Shown here: positions 32,310 through 41,103 of the stretch, piece after piece
Layout: the number at the start of each line of letters is the position of its first letter
Position numbering within the stretch: position 1 is the stretch's first letter
DNA from: Comamonadaceae bacterium
GTDB lineage: Bacteria > Pseudomonadota > Gammaproteobacteria > Burkholderiales > Burkholderiaceae_C
Direction: 5' to 3'
Assembly: GCA_027488985.1 (NCBI GenBank)
Contig: JAIYAR010000002.1
Span: 1 to 64,000, forward strand
Length of the DNA: 64,000 bases
Translations under genes and position numbers: made by a program
Notes under the pieces: generated by a model
Databases searched by the model: none
The model's input: only the letters and a program-made list of their open reading frames with translations
Told to the model about the DNA's origin: nothing

Positions 32310-33200
32310 ATGACTTCGCGCTCCACTCCCTCTGCCTCGCCTTTGGCCGCTCTGTATCCACTCCTGTTTGTCGCGCTGTGGAGCACCGGTTTTATCGGGG
32401 CCAAGTTCGGTTTGCCATGTGTGGAGCCGCTCACCTTTCTGGCGGTGCGTTATGCCGCGGTGCTGGTGCTGATGGGGCTGGTGGTGTGGCACACGCGGGC
32501 GCCATGGCCGGCCACACTGCGCGAATGCGGGCACATTGCCGTGACTGGTGTGCTGGTGCATGCGGTGTATTTGGGGGGCGTGTTCATTGCCATCGGCCAT
32601 GGGCTGCCTGCGGGAGTGGCGGCCATTGTCGTGGGGCTGCAGCCCCTGCTCACCGCGCTGGGTGCCGGCTGGCTATTGCGTGAAAAAGTGCGCGCTACAC
32701 AGTGGGCCGGTCTTGCGGCAGGTTTTGCGGGTGTAGCGCTGGTGGTGGCGCACAAGGTGGCCGCCGGTGCGGGGTTGGCCACGCTGTGGACCTTGCTGTT
32801 CCCGGTGGCTGTGGCCTTGCTGGCCATCACGGCCGGCACGCTCTACCAGAAGCGCTATTGCCCTTCGTTTGATTTGCGTACGGGCTCGCTCATCCAGTTC
32901 ATTCCCAGCCTGGTGTTGACGGGCTTGGCAGCCGCTGCCACCGAGACCATGCACATTGAATGGACAGGGTCCTTCGTCTTTGCGTTGGCCTGGCTGGTGC
33001 TGGTGTTGTCCTTGGGGGCGGTCACGCTGCTCAATGTGCTGATCCGCAGTGGCACTGCCGTCAATGTGGCCAGCTTGTTTTACCTGGTGCCGCCCTGCAC
33101 GGCGCTGGTGGCTTGGGCTCTGTTTGGCGAGACGCTCACAGGCCTTGCACTGGCAGGCATGGGGCTCACAGTGTTCGGAGTATGGCTGGCCCGCAAGTAG
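32310..33200 (+). CDS. EamA/DMT-family transporter
   Basis: The 296-residue protein has ten predicted helices in two EamA halves. The first half starts PLLFVALWSTGFIGAKFGLP, and the second ends ASLFYLVPPCTALVAWALFGE, the consensus end of the family. Members export amino acids or metabolites. It is transcribed divergently from the hydrolase gene across a 134-base gap that holds the shared element; no substrate can be assigned. Confidence 0.88.
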   Translation: MTSRSTPSASPLAALYPLLFVALWSTGFIGAKFGLPCVEPLTFLAVRYAAVLVLMGLVVWHTRAPWPATLRECGHIAVTGVLVHAVYLGGVFIAIGHGLPAGVAAIVVGLQPLLTALGAGWLLREKVRATQWAGLAAGFAGVALVVAHKVAAGAGLATLWTLLFPVAVALLAITAGTLYQKRYCPSFDLRTGSLIQFIPSLVLTGLAAAATETMHIEWTGSFVFALAWLVLVLSLGAVTLLNVLIRSGTAVNVASLFYLVPPCTALVAWALFGETLTGLALAGMGLTVFGVWLARK

Positions 33201-33219
33201 TTTTGCTATTTTTTTGGTA

Positions 33220-33252
33220 GCTGCTGGCGCATATTCCATGAGCGCCAGCAGC
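33220..33252. repeat. Dispersed intergenic palindrome, copy 5 (perfect)
   Basis: GCTGCTGGCGC and GCGCCAGCAGC are perfect 11-base arms around ATATTCCATGA. It lies between the convergent EamA and second sulfate-binding-protein genes and may act as a bidirectional terminator. Confidence 0.85.
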
Positions 33253-33260
33253 CTATTTGC

Positions 33261-34271
33261 TTACTTCTTGGTGTAGATCTGGTCGAAGCTGCCGCCGTCA
33301 GCAAAGTGGGCTTTGTCGGCCTTCTCCCAGCCACCAAACGCATCGTCAATGGTGAACAGGTTGATCTTGGGTAGCTGTTTGGCATATTTGGCCTGCGCTT
33401 TGGCGCTGGTGGGCCGGTAGAAGTTCTTGCCGATGATGTCTTGGGCTTCGTCGGTGTACAGGAACTTCAGGTATTCCTCAGCCACAGCGCGGGTGCCTTT
33501 GCGGTCCACGTTTTTGTCCACCAGCGTGACTGGGGGCTGGGCCAGAATGCTCAGCGAGGGATAAATGAAGTCCACCTTGCAGCCGAATTCTTTCTCCAGC
33601 AGGTAAGCCTCGTTTTCCCAGGAGATGAACACATCGCCTTGATTGCGCTGGGCAAACGTGATGGAAGAGCCGCGTGCACCGGTGTCCAGCACCGGGACAT
33701 TGGCATACAACTTGGCTATGAAGTCTTTGGCCTGGGCTTCGCCGCCGTACTTGCGTTTGGCGAACTCCCATGCAGCCAGGTAATTCCAGCGTGCGCCGCC
33801 GGAGGTCTTGGGGTTGGGGGTAATCACGCTAATGCCTGGCTTGATCAGGTCATCCCAATCCTTTATGCCTTTGGGGTTGCCGGCCCGCACCACCAGCACG
33901 ATGGTGGAGGTGTAAGGGCTGGATGCCAGTGGCAGGCGTTTTTGCCAGTGTTTCGGAATCCAGCCGCCATTTTTGTGCAAGGCATCGATGTCGCCGGCCA
34001 GCGCCAATGTGGCCACGTCGGCTTCGAGGCCGTCGATGATGCCGCGTGCTTGTTTTCCTGATCCACCGTGGCTTTGCTTGATGGTGACGTCCTGGCCGGT
34101 TTTGGCCTTCCAGTGTTTGGCAAAGGCGGCGTTGTACTCCACGTACAACTCACGGGTCGGGTCATACGAGACGTTGAGCAGTTCGACAGGTTTTTGGGCA
34201 AAGCTGCTGGCTGCAGTAGCCAACAAACCGGCAGCAAGGGCGAGGTTCAATACAAGGCGGCGGTGGGCCAT
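33261..34271 (-). CDS. Sulfate-binding periplasmic protein (second paralogue)
   Basis: The ATG at 34271 gives 336 residues with a signal peptide ([20 protein letters not shown], cleaved near SFAQK). It has the Sbp marks [41 protein letters not shown] and [19 protein letters not shown]. The gene stands alone without permease genes, so it probably feeds the cysTWA complex at 11.6-14.4 kb. A CATCTGTAGATG palindrome lies upstream, like that before the first sbp. Confidence 0.92.
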   Translation of the reverse strand: MAHRRLVLNLALAAGLLATAASSFAQKPVELLNVSYDPTRELYVEYNAAFAKHWKAKTGQDVTIKQSHGGSGKQARGIIDGLEADVATLALAGDIDALHKNGGWIPKHWQKRLPLASSPYTSTIVLVVRAGNPKGIKDWDDLIKPGISVITPNPKTSGGARWNYLAAWEFAKRKYGGEAQAKDFIAKLYANVPVLDTGARGSSITFAQRNQGDVFISWENEAYLLEKEFGCKVDFIYPSLSILAQPPVTLVDKNVDRKGTRAVAEEYLKFLYTDEAQDIIGKNFYRPTSAKAQAKYAKQLPKINLFTIDDAFGGWEKADKAHFADGGSFDQIYTKK

Positions 34272-34656
34272 AACAACACTCCAAAAAGGCAACGCAACAG
34301 TGCGATGAGTGGATTTTGGAATTGGCCAGTTAAAACGAAAACTACTGTTTTTTTCAGTTCTTAATTACCTAAACATCTGTAGATGCGTTTTGCTGACCGC
34401 GATCGCACCCGATGAAAGGGGGGCGTATCGCTGGGGCCTGGACCAAACTCCTCAGGCCAAACTTCGCTTCAATTTCGCAAAACTGATACGTTATCGCATC
34501 TGTGTGGGAAAACCCTATCCCAAAGCCGCATCAAAATACACGCAATCGTGCCGAAAGTATCGGCCCCCCCAAGGGTCGACTTCTACTATTCAGCCCTGTC
34601 GATGCACGGTTGGCATTGGCTGAACACCCCCGAAATTAACAACAGGAGACAGTTTC
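34272..34656. promoter_or_regulatory. 385-base divergent control region between sbp2 and the polyol operon
   Basis: It contains the palindrome CATCTGTAGATG (34374-34385), an inverted repeat GGCCTG...CAGGCC (34435-34458) and a good ribosome site (caggagac) before the polyol binding-protein gene. The AraC-type activator encoded at the end of that operon would be expected to bind here, but no direct repeat is clear by eye. Confidence 0.45.
34374..34385. promoter_or_regulatory. Palindrome CATCTGTAGATG upstream of sbp2
   Basis: This 12-base site with mirrored arms CATCT/AGATG lies about 100 bases before sbp2. The matching site CATCTATAGATG lies about 120 bases before the first sbp. Confidence 0.4.
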
Positions 34657-35961
34657 ATGAAACTCAAAGCATCTTTGGCTTTGGCCTTCGGCTTGGTCGC
34701 CAGCGCAGCGTTTGCGCAGACCGAGTTGGTCGTTGCCACCGTGAACAACGGCCACATGATCGAAATGCAGAAGCTCAGCAAGAACTTCGAGCAGGCCAAC
34801 CCCGACATCAAGCTCAAGTGGGTGACGCTGGAAGAGGGCGTGCTGCGCCAGCGCGTGACCACCGACATCGCCACCAAGGGCGGCCAGTTTGATGTGATGA
34901 CTATCGGCATGTACGAAACACCGATCTGGGGCAAAAAGGGCTGGCTGCAGGAACTGAAGACCGATGCCAAATACGACGCGGACGACATCCTGCCCGCCAT
35001 GCGCAACGGTTTGAGCGTAGACGGCAAGATGTACGCGGTGCCTTTCTACGGTGAATCCTCCATGCTGATGTACCGCAAGGACCTGGCTGACAAGGCCGGC
35101 ATCAAAGTGGCCGACAAGCCCACTTGGACCGACATCAAGGCCCTGGCTGCCAAGATCCATGATCCCAAGAACGGCGTATACGGCATCTGCCTGCGCGGCA
35201 AGCCGGGTTGGGGGGACAACATGGCGTTCCTGACCACGCTGGTGAACACCAACGGCGGCCAGTGGTTTGACATGCAGTGGAAGCCTCAGCTGGAAAGCAA
35301 GCCCTGGAAGGACTCCATCAACTTCTACGTGGATCTGCTGAAGAACTACGGCCCTCCCGGCTCGTCTGCCAACAGCTTCAACGAAATCCTGGCGCTGTAC
35401 AACGAGGGCAAGTGCGGCATGTGGATCGACGCGACCATTGCAGCGTCTTTCATCACCGACCCCAAGCAGTCCAAAGTGGCTGACAAGGTGGCATTTGCGC
35501 AAGCACCAACCGCTGTAACCCCCAAGGGTGCCAACTGGTTGTGGGCATGGGCACTGGCCATTCCATCGGGCTCCAAGAAGGTGGACGCAGCGAGCAAGTT
35601 CGTGACCTGGGCAACGTCCAAGGAATACATCGAGCTGGTGGCCAAGACCAATGGCTGGGCTCACGTGCCTACCGGTACCCGCAAGAGCACCTACGCCAAC
35701 CCTGAGTTCCAGAAGGCCGCCAAGTTCGCGTCTGCGGAGAAAGCCGCCATCGACTCGGCCAACCCGAACGACAGCACCTTGCCCAAGAGCCCGTATGTCG
35801 GTGTGCAGTTCGCTGCGATTCCTGAGTTCCAGGCCATCGGCGCCACAGTGGGCCAGCAAATGAGTGCGGCTTTGGCCGGCAAGTCCACGGTGGATGCCGC
35901 ATTGAAAGCGTCGCAGACAGCAGCGGAGCGTGAAATGAAGAAGGCCGGCTACTACAAGTAA
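34657..35961 (+). CDS. Polyol (sorbitol/mannitol-type) ABC transporter binding protein
   Basis: The 434-residue protein has a signal peptide (MKLKASLALAFGLVASAAFA). The mature part has VATVNNGHMIEMQKLSKNFE, GQFDVMTIGMYETPIWGKKG, PFYGESSMLMYRKDL and CGMWIDATIAASF, matching the SmoE/MtlE family that binds hexitols and pentitols. It heads a seven-gene operon of transporter, dehydrogenases and regulator. The exact polyol is not determined. Confidence 0.9.
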   Translation: MKLKASLALAFGLVASAAFAQTELVVATVNNGHMIEMQKLSKNFEQANPDIKLKWVTLEEGVLRQRVTTDIATKGGQFDVMTIGMYETPIWGKKGWLQELKTDAKYDADDILPAMRNGLSVDGKMYAVPFYGESSMLMYRKDLADKAGIKVADKPTWTDIKALAAKIHDPKNGVYGICLRGKPGWGDNMAFLTTLVNTNGGQWFDMQWKPQLESKPWKDSINFYVDLLKNYGPPGSSANSFNEILALYNEGKCGMWIDATIAASFITDPKQSKVADKVAFAQAPTAVTPKGANWLWAWALAIPSGSKKVDAASKFVTWATSKEYIELVAKTNGWAHVPTGTRKSTYANPEFQKAAKFASAEKAAIDSANPNDSTLPKSPYVGVQFAAIPEFQAIGATVGQQMSAALAGKSTVDAALKASQTAAEREMKKAGYYK

Positions 35962-35986
35962 GCATCTCTCCCGGTAGGTTGACTTC

Positions 35987-36016
35987 AGGCGCGCGGGGGA
36001 ACCTGCGCGCCCTTTT
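35987..36016 (+). terminator. Partial terminator/stabiliser between binding-protein and permease genes
   Basis: GGCGCGC...GCGCGCC forms a 7-bp stem with a 10-base loop, followed by CTTTTAT. Such elements often set the binding protein above the permeases in ABC operons. Confidence 0.6.
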
Positions 36017-36081
36017 ATGTCACGTTTTCCGCCGAACTACATGCCCAGGCAGACCGGCGACGCTCAGTGAGAGACATCTTC

Positions 36082-36942
36082 ATGAACCGATTTATTCCCC
36101 GCGCCCTGATGGCGCCGGCAGTGGTCACCCTCTTCTTGTGGATGATCGTGCCCCTGGTGATGACCATTTACTTCTCGGTCATTCGCTACAACCTGATGCA
36201 GCCCGACCAGACCGGCTTCATCGGACTGGAGAACTTTGAATACTTCGTGACCGACCCTTCGTTCGGCACGGCGGTGTTGAACACCCTTCTGCTGCTGGGA
36301 AGCGTGATCCTGATCACGGTGGTGTTGGGCACTTTGATTGCGCTGCTGATTGACGAGCCATTCCCCGGCCGTGGTCTGGTGCGCATCCTGTTGATTTCAC
36401 CGTTCTTCGTCATGCCCACCGTGAATGCCTTGCTGTGGAAGCACATGATGATGAACCCCATCTATGGCGTACTGGCGCAGGTGTGGATTTTCTTTGGCGG
36501 CACCCCGGTGGACTGGTTGGCTGACTTCCCGTTGCTCAGCGTGATCATCATCGTGTCCTGGCAGTGGCTGCCTTTTGCAACGCTGATTTTCATTACCTCG
36601 CTGCAGAGCATGAACCGCGAACAGCTGGAAGCCTCCCGCATGGACGGCGCCAACTACCTGCAGCAACTGCGCTACCTCTACTTGCCCCACATGGCCCGCT
36701 CGGTAGCGGTGGTGGTGATGATCGAAATGATCTTCCTGCTCAGCGTATTTGCTGAGATCTACACCACCACTGGTGGTGGCCCGGGCGATGCGAGCACCAA
36801 TGTGGCCTTCCTGATCTTCAAGCAGGCGCTATTGAACTTCGATGCCGGTGTGGCTTCCGCGGGCGCGCTATTCGCCGTGGTGCTGGCCAATATCGCTGCG
36901 GTTTTCCTGATCCGCATGGTCGGCAAGAACCTGGACAAGTGA
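36082..36942 (+). CDS. Polyol ABC transporter permease (SmoF/MtlF-like)
   Basis: From ATG 36082 the product has 286 residues; GTG at 36067 is an alternative start. Six helices are predicted, from about 10-32. The EAA loop reads QLEASRMDGANYLQQLRYLYLPHMARSV, and TTTGGGPGDASTNVAFLIFKQ is typical of the first permease of polyol importers. It lies 120 bases after the binding-protein gene across the hairpin. Confidence 0.9.
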   Translation: MNRFIPRALMAPAVVTLFLWMIVPLVMTIYFSVIRYNLMQPDQTGFIGLENFEYFVTDPSFGTAVLNTLLLLGSVILITVVLGTLIALLIDEPFPGRGLVRILLISPFFVMPTVNALLWKHMMMNPIYGVLAQVWIFFGGTPVDWLADFPLLSVIIIVSWQWLPFATLIFITSLQSMNREQLEASRMDGANYLQQLRYLYLPHMARSVAVVVMIEMIFLLSVFAEIYTTTGGGPGDASTNVAFLIFKQALLNFDAGVASAGALFAVVLANIAAVFLIRMVGKNLDK

Positions 36943-36949
36943 GCTGCAC

Positions 36950-37780
36950 ATGACACAAACCAAATCTTTCCCTTGGCTGCATTGGCTGCGCACGCTGGTT
37001 GCATGGCTGGTGACTCTGGTGCTGTTCTTCCCGCTGGGTTGGCTGGTGCTCACGGCCTTCAAGACGGAGCTGCAAGCCATTTCGGTGCCGCCCCTTTTGT
37101 TCTTTACGCCGACCTTGGAGAACTTCGAGATTGTGCAAGAGCGTAGCGACTACATGCTCTACGCCACCAACTCGCTCATCACCAGTGCGGCTTCCACCAT
37201 TCTGGGCTTGATGCTGGCTTTCCCCGCGGCGTATGCCATGGCCTTCTTCAAGGGCAAGTACACCAAGGACATCCTGATGTGGATGCTCTCCACCAAGATG
37301 ATGCCCGCCGTGGGTGCCCTGGTGCCGGTGTATGTGATGGCGCAAACCAGCGGCTTGTTGGACACCCGAACCGCTCTGGTGATTGTGTTCACCTTGTCCA
37401 ACCTGCCCATCATGGTGTGGATGCTGTACTCCTACCTGAAGGAGATTCCTAACGAGATTCTGGAAGCCTCCCGCATGGACGGAGCCACGCTCTGGAGCGA
37501 GTTCCGTTACGTGCTGCTGCCCCTCACCATGGGCGGGCTGGCGTCTACCGGTTTGCTGACCCTGGTGCTGAGCTGGAACGAGGCCTTCTGGTCGCTCAAC
37601 CTGAGTGCTGCCAAGGCCGGCACCCTGGCCACGCTGATTGCCAGCTACTCCAGCCCGGAGGGTCTGTTCTGGGCCAAGTTGTCGGCCGCGTCCTTCATGG
37701 CGATCGGCCCCATCGTGGTCTTCGGCTGGTTCAGCCAGAAGCAATTGGTCCAAGGCCTGACCTTCGGCGCCGTCAAGTAA
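36950..37780 (+). CDS. Polyol ABC transporter permease (SmoG/MtlG-like)
   Basis: The 276-residue permease starts 7 bases after its partner. The first helix is at about 10-34, the EAA loop is EILEASRMDGATLWSEFRYVLLPLTMGG and the end is WFSQKQLVQGLTFGAVK, the usual ending of MalG-type sugar permeases. The segment LSTKMMPAVGALVPVYVMAQ agrees with the polyol group. It should form a heterodimer with the upstream permease. Confidence 0.9.
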   Translation: MTQTKSFPWLHWLRTLVAWLVTLVLFFPLGWLVLTAFKTELQAISVPPLLFFTPTLENFEIVQERSDYMLYATNSLITSAASTILGLMLAFPAAYAMAFFKGKYTKDILMWMLSTKMMPAVGALVPVYVMAQTSGLLDTRTALVIVFTLSNLPIMVWMLYSYLKEIPNEILEASRMDGATLWSEFRYVLLPLTMGGLASTGLLTLVLSWNEAFWSLNLSAAKAGTLATLIASYSSPEGLFWAKLSAASFMAIGPIVVFGWFSQKQLVQGLTFGAVK

Positions 37781-37806
37781 CAAATAAAGATCAGGAGACT
37801 TCTTTC

Positions 37807-38850
37807 ATGTCTTACCTCCAACTCAGCGGCGTTGAAAAGCTGTTCGGTGAAAACCGCGTAATCAAGGGCATTGACCTCGCTATCAAACAGGGCGAATTCG
37901 TGGTGTTTGTGGGCCCGTCCGGCTGTGGCAAGTCCACGCTCTTGCGCCTGATTGCCGGTCTGGAAACCATCGATGGCGGCAGCTTGCAGCTCGATGGCCG
38001 CGACATCACACACCAGCCATCCAGCAAGCGCGACTTGGCCATGGTGTTCCAGAGCTATGCGCTTTACCCGCACATGAGCGTGTTCGAGAACATGAGCTTT
38101 GCCTTGAAGCTGGCCAATGTGGACCCCGCCATCATCAAAGACAAGGTAGACCGGGCCGCAAAGATCCTGAACCTCACCGACTACCTGCAGCGCACACCCA
38201 AAGAGTTGTCCGGCGGTCAGCGTCAGCGGGTCGCGATTGGCCGCGCCATCGTGCGGGCCCCCAAGGTGTTTTTGTTTGACGAGCCGCTCTCCAACCTCGA
38301 TGCAGCGCTGCGCGGCCAGACCCGTATCGAGATTGCCAAGCTGCACCGCGATCTCGGCGCCACCACCATCTATGTGACGCACGACCAGGTGGAAGCCATG
38401 ACCCTGGCCGACCGCGTGGTGGTGCTGCGCGACGGCAACATCGAGCAGGTGGGCACGCCGCTGGAGCTGTATGACCGCCCGGCCAATCAGTTTGTGGCCC
38501 AGTTCATTGGCACACCGCAGATGAACGTGGTCGAAGCCGCCAAGCTGCCCTCCGTAACTTCTGTGGCCGGTGTGCCAGTGCCGGCGCTGGGCTCTATCGG
38601 CTTGCGGCCGGAGAGCATCACGCTGGTCGCTGCCCGCCAAGGTGCAGTGCAAGCCAAAGTAGAGCTGATTGAGGCTCTTGGCGCCGAGACCCTGATCTAC
38701 GTGACTACCCAGAGCGGCGCCCAATTGGTGGCCCGCCTGAACACCCGCACCGAGCTGCATGTGGGCGCTGACGTAGGCGTGCACATTGATGCCGATGCAG
38801 CCCACTTGTTTGATGCCAACGGCCGTGTAGTCGCCGCGGGCGCACTTTGA
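37807..38850 (+). CDS. Polyol ABC transporter ATPase (MtlK/UgpC-like)
   Basis: The 347-residue ATPase has Walker A GPSGCGKST, Q-loop MVFQSYALYPHMSVFENM, signature [15 protein letters not shown], Walker B FLFDEPLSNLDAAL and the switch YVTHDQVEAMTLADR. A C-terminal TOBE regulatory domain (about 240-347) ends GIGLRPES-like and VGVHIDADAAHLF, as in the MalK group. It energises the two polyol permeases. Its TGA overlaps the next ATG. Confidence 0.92.
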   Translation: MSYLQLSGVEKLFGENRVIKGIDLAIKQGEFVVFVGPSGCGKSTLLRLIAGLETIDGGSLQLDGRDITHQPSSKRDLAMVFQSYALYPHMSVFENMSFALKLANVDPAIIKDKVDRAAKILNLTDYLQRTPKELSGGQRQRVAIGRAIVRAPKVFLFDEPLSNLDAALRGQTRIEIAKLHRDLGATTIYVTHDQVEAMTLADRVVVLRDGNIEQVGTPLELYDRPANQFVAQFIGTPQMNVVEAAKLPSVTSVAGVPVPALGSIGLRPESITLVAARQGAVQAKVELIEALGAETLIYVTTQSGAQLVARLNTRTELHVGADVGVHIDADAAHLFDANGRVVAAGAL

Positions 38851-39602
38851 TGTCCGCCGTTATGACATCTCACCCGCTGCAACCCCTTCACGGCCAGGTG
38901 GCCGCTGTCACAGGTGCCGCCTCAGGTATCGGTTTTGCCAGTGCCAGCGCCATGGTTCAAGCCGGTGCCCGCGTGGTGCTGATTGACCGCGATCGTGCCG
39001 CCTTGGACAAAGCCTGCGCCACCTTGGGCTCCCAAGCGGTGCCCCTGGTGCTGGACCTGCTGGACCGCGACCAGTGCGCCAGCCTGCTCACCCAAGTGCT
39101 GGCCTTGGAAGGGCGCCTGGATGTGCTCCACGCCAACGCCGGCCTGTATGTGGGCGGCGACCTGGTCGACAGCGATCCGGATGCCATCGACCGCATGCTC
39201 AACCTGAACATCAATGTGGTGATGAAGAACGTGCACAACGTGCTACCGCACATGATCGCGCGGGGTTCAGGCGACATCATCGTGACCAGCTCGCTGGCAG
39301 CGCACTTCCCGACCCCGTGGGAGCCGGTGTATGCGTCGTCCAAGTGGGCTATCGACTGCTTTGTGCAGACAGTGCGCCGCCAGGTGTTCAAGCACGGCCT
39401 GCGCGTGGGCTCGATTTCGCCAGGGCCGGTCATCACCTCTTTGCTGGCAGATTGGCCCGCCGACAAGCTGGCAGAAGCCAAGGCCAAAGGCAGTCTGCTC
39501 GAAGCCTCGGAGGTCGCTGACGTGGTGATTTTCATGCTGACCCGTCCGCGTGGCATGACCATCCGCGACGTGGTGATGATGCCCACCCAGTTTGATCTTT
39601 AA
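38850..39602 (+). CDS. Short-chain polyol dehydrogenase, ribitol 2-dehydrogenase-like
   Basis: The ATG at 38850 overlaps the ATPase stop codon (TGATG); ATG 38862 is an alternative. The 250-residue enzyme has the NAD motif TGAASGIGFASASAM, HANAGLYVGGDLV, and the catalytic Ser-Tyr-Lys (TSSLAAHFPTPWEPVYASSKWA). Across its length it follows Klebsiella RbtD, for example ISPGPVITSLLADWPADKL and FMLTRPRGMTIRDVVMMP. It oxidises a polyol in the same pathway as the next gene. The substrate is inferred. Confidence 0.85.
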   Translation: MSAVMTSHPLQPLHGQVAAVTGAASGIGFASASAMVQAGARVVLIDRDRAALDKACATLGSQAVPLVLDLLDRDQCASLLTQVLALEGRLDVLHANAGLYVGGDLVDSDPDAIDRMLNLNINVVMKNVHNVLPHMIARGSGDIIVTSSLAAHFPTPWEPVYASSKWAIDCFVQTVRRQVFKHGLRVGSISPGPVITSLLADWPADKLAEAKAKGSLLEASEVADVVIFMLTRPRGMTIRDVVMMPTQFDL

Positions 39603-39646
39603 GCGATTTCCCAGCGAACCCTGATCCACTTTTTTCACGCCTGACC

Positions 39647-41047
39647 ATGACCACGATTCTTCACCTCGGACTGGGCTCGTTCCACCGCGCACACCAGGCG
39701 CTTTACATCCACGAACTGCGAAAGCGTGGCGATACCGAATGGTCCATCACCGGCGGCAATTTGCGCCCGGACATGCTGGCCACCATGGAGGCCCTGCAGG
39801 CCCAAGGCGGCAGGTACACGCTGGAAACCGTCACTCCCCAAGGCGAGCGCAGCTACACCCGCATTGAGTCGATCCAGAAAGTCATTCCGTACCAAGATGA
39901 CCTGGCCCAGCTGATCGCAGCAGGCACTGAGGCCACCACCCGCATCATTTCGTTCACGGTGACCGAAGCCGGCTACTACCTCGACGCCAAGAACCAGCTG
40001 GACTGGGCCACCTTTGCTGACTTGCGGGCCGACCTGGAGGCGGTGAAGGCAGGCCGGGCAGGCCACACCATTTATGGCGGCTTGGTCAGCATATTGCGGG
40101 CCCGCATGCACAGTGGCGCCGGTGCGGTGACCCTGATGAACTGCGACAACCTGCGCCATAACGGCGAGCGCTCGCGCGCCGGCTTGCTGCAGTTCATTGA
40201 CGCACTTGGCGACACCGCGCTCAAGGCCTGGGTGGAGCAAAACACCAGCAGCCCCAATGCCATGGTGGACCGCATCACCCCGCGCCCTACGCCCGATGTG
40301 GCTGAGCGCGTAAAGGCCGCTACCGGCTGGGACGACCAAGCCGCCATCATGGGGGAGAGCTTTATCCAGTGGGTGATTGAAGACAACTTCATTGCCGGCC
40401 GCCCTGCCTGGGAGCACGTCGGTGTGGAGATGGTGAGCTCGGTCGATGCCTATGAGGAAGCCAAGATCCGCCTGCTTAATGCCACCCACAGTTGCATTGC
40501 TTGGGCCGGCACCCTGGTGGGCTATCAGTACATCCACGAAGGAACGCATGACTCCGTCATCCGCCGCATTGCGTTTGATTACGTGACGGATGACACCATT
40601 CCTGTGCTGGACACGCCCGAGAAGCCTAGCCCTTTGGACCTGCGCGCTTACCGCGACGTAGTGCTCGACCGCTTCGGCAATCCCGCTATCTGCGACACCA
40701 ACCAGCGCGTCGCCATGGACGGCTATTCGAAAATCCCTGGCTTCATTGCGCCCACCATTCGCGAGCGTCTGGCCCAGGGTGAGTCCATTGCCGGTGTGGC
40801 CATGCTCCCGGCATTGTTTCTGGCATACCTGCAACGCTGGCACCGGGGGGAGATTGCCTACACTTACCAGGACCAAGCCATGGACCCGGCTGCAGCGCAT
40901 GCCATTTGTGAGTCGGCCGACCCGGTCGCGGCCTTTGCGGCAGACCCGGTGCTCTGGGGCCCGCTGGCTTCGCACCCGCAGTTGGTAGGCGCCTTGCGCG
41001 TGGCCCATGAGCGGGTGGGCCTGTTTGTGAAGAACCACCTGGGCTGA
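39647..41047 (+). CDS. dalD: Mannitol-dehydrogenase-family polyol dehydrogenase, D-arabinitol 4-dehydrogenase-like
   Basis: The 466-residue enzyme starts TTILHLGLGSFHRAHQALYI, the NAD-binding region of the long-chain polyol dehydrogenases. It has the conserved lysine in IRLLNATHSCIAWAG region and FIQWVIEDNF, and NGGR-like MNCDNLRHNGER. The length and start resemble DalD (arabinitol to xylulose) more than mannitol 2-dehydrogenase, but the family interconverts several polyols. It follows the SDR gene by 44 bases. Confidence 0.8.
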   Translation: MTTILHLGLGSFHRAHQALYIHELRKRGDTEWSITGGNLRPDMLATMEALQAQGGRYTLETVTPQGERSYTRIESIQKVIPYQDDLAQLIAAGTEATTRIISFTVTEAGYYLDAKNQLDWATFADLRADLEAVKAGRAGHTIYGGLVSILRARMHSGAGAVTLMNCDNLRHNGERSRAGLLQFIDALGDTALKAWVEQNTSSPNAMVDRITPRPTPDVAERVKAATGWDDQAAIMGESFIQWVIEDNFIAGRPAWEHVGVEMVSSVDAYEEAKIRLLNATHSCIAWAGTLVGYQYIHEGTHDSVIRRIAFDYVTDDTIPVLDTPEKPSPLDLRAYRDVVLDRFGNPAICDTNQRVAMDGYSKIPGFIAPTIRERLAQGESIAGVAMLPALFLAYLQRWHRGEIAYTYQDQAMDPAAAHAICESADPVAAFAADPVLWGPLASHPQLVGALRVAHERVGLFVKNHLG

Positions 41048-41103
41048 GCGCCGGGCGAATGCTGGTAATGTGATGTGTTGACGTTTTTCAGAGGGAAGTT
41101 GCC

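Noticed and set aside
34636..35859. 407-codon minus-strand frame opposite the polyol binding protein
   Set aside because: It has no family signature and the plus strand carries a complete signal peptide and binding-protein motifs.
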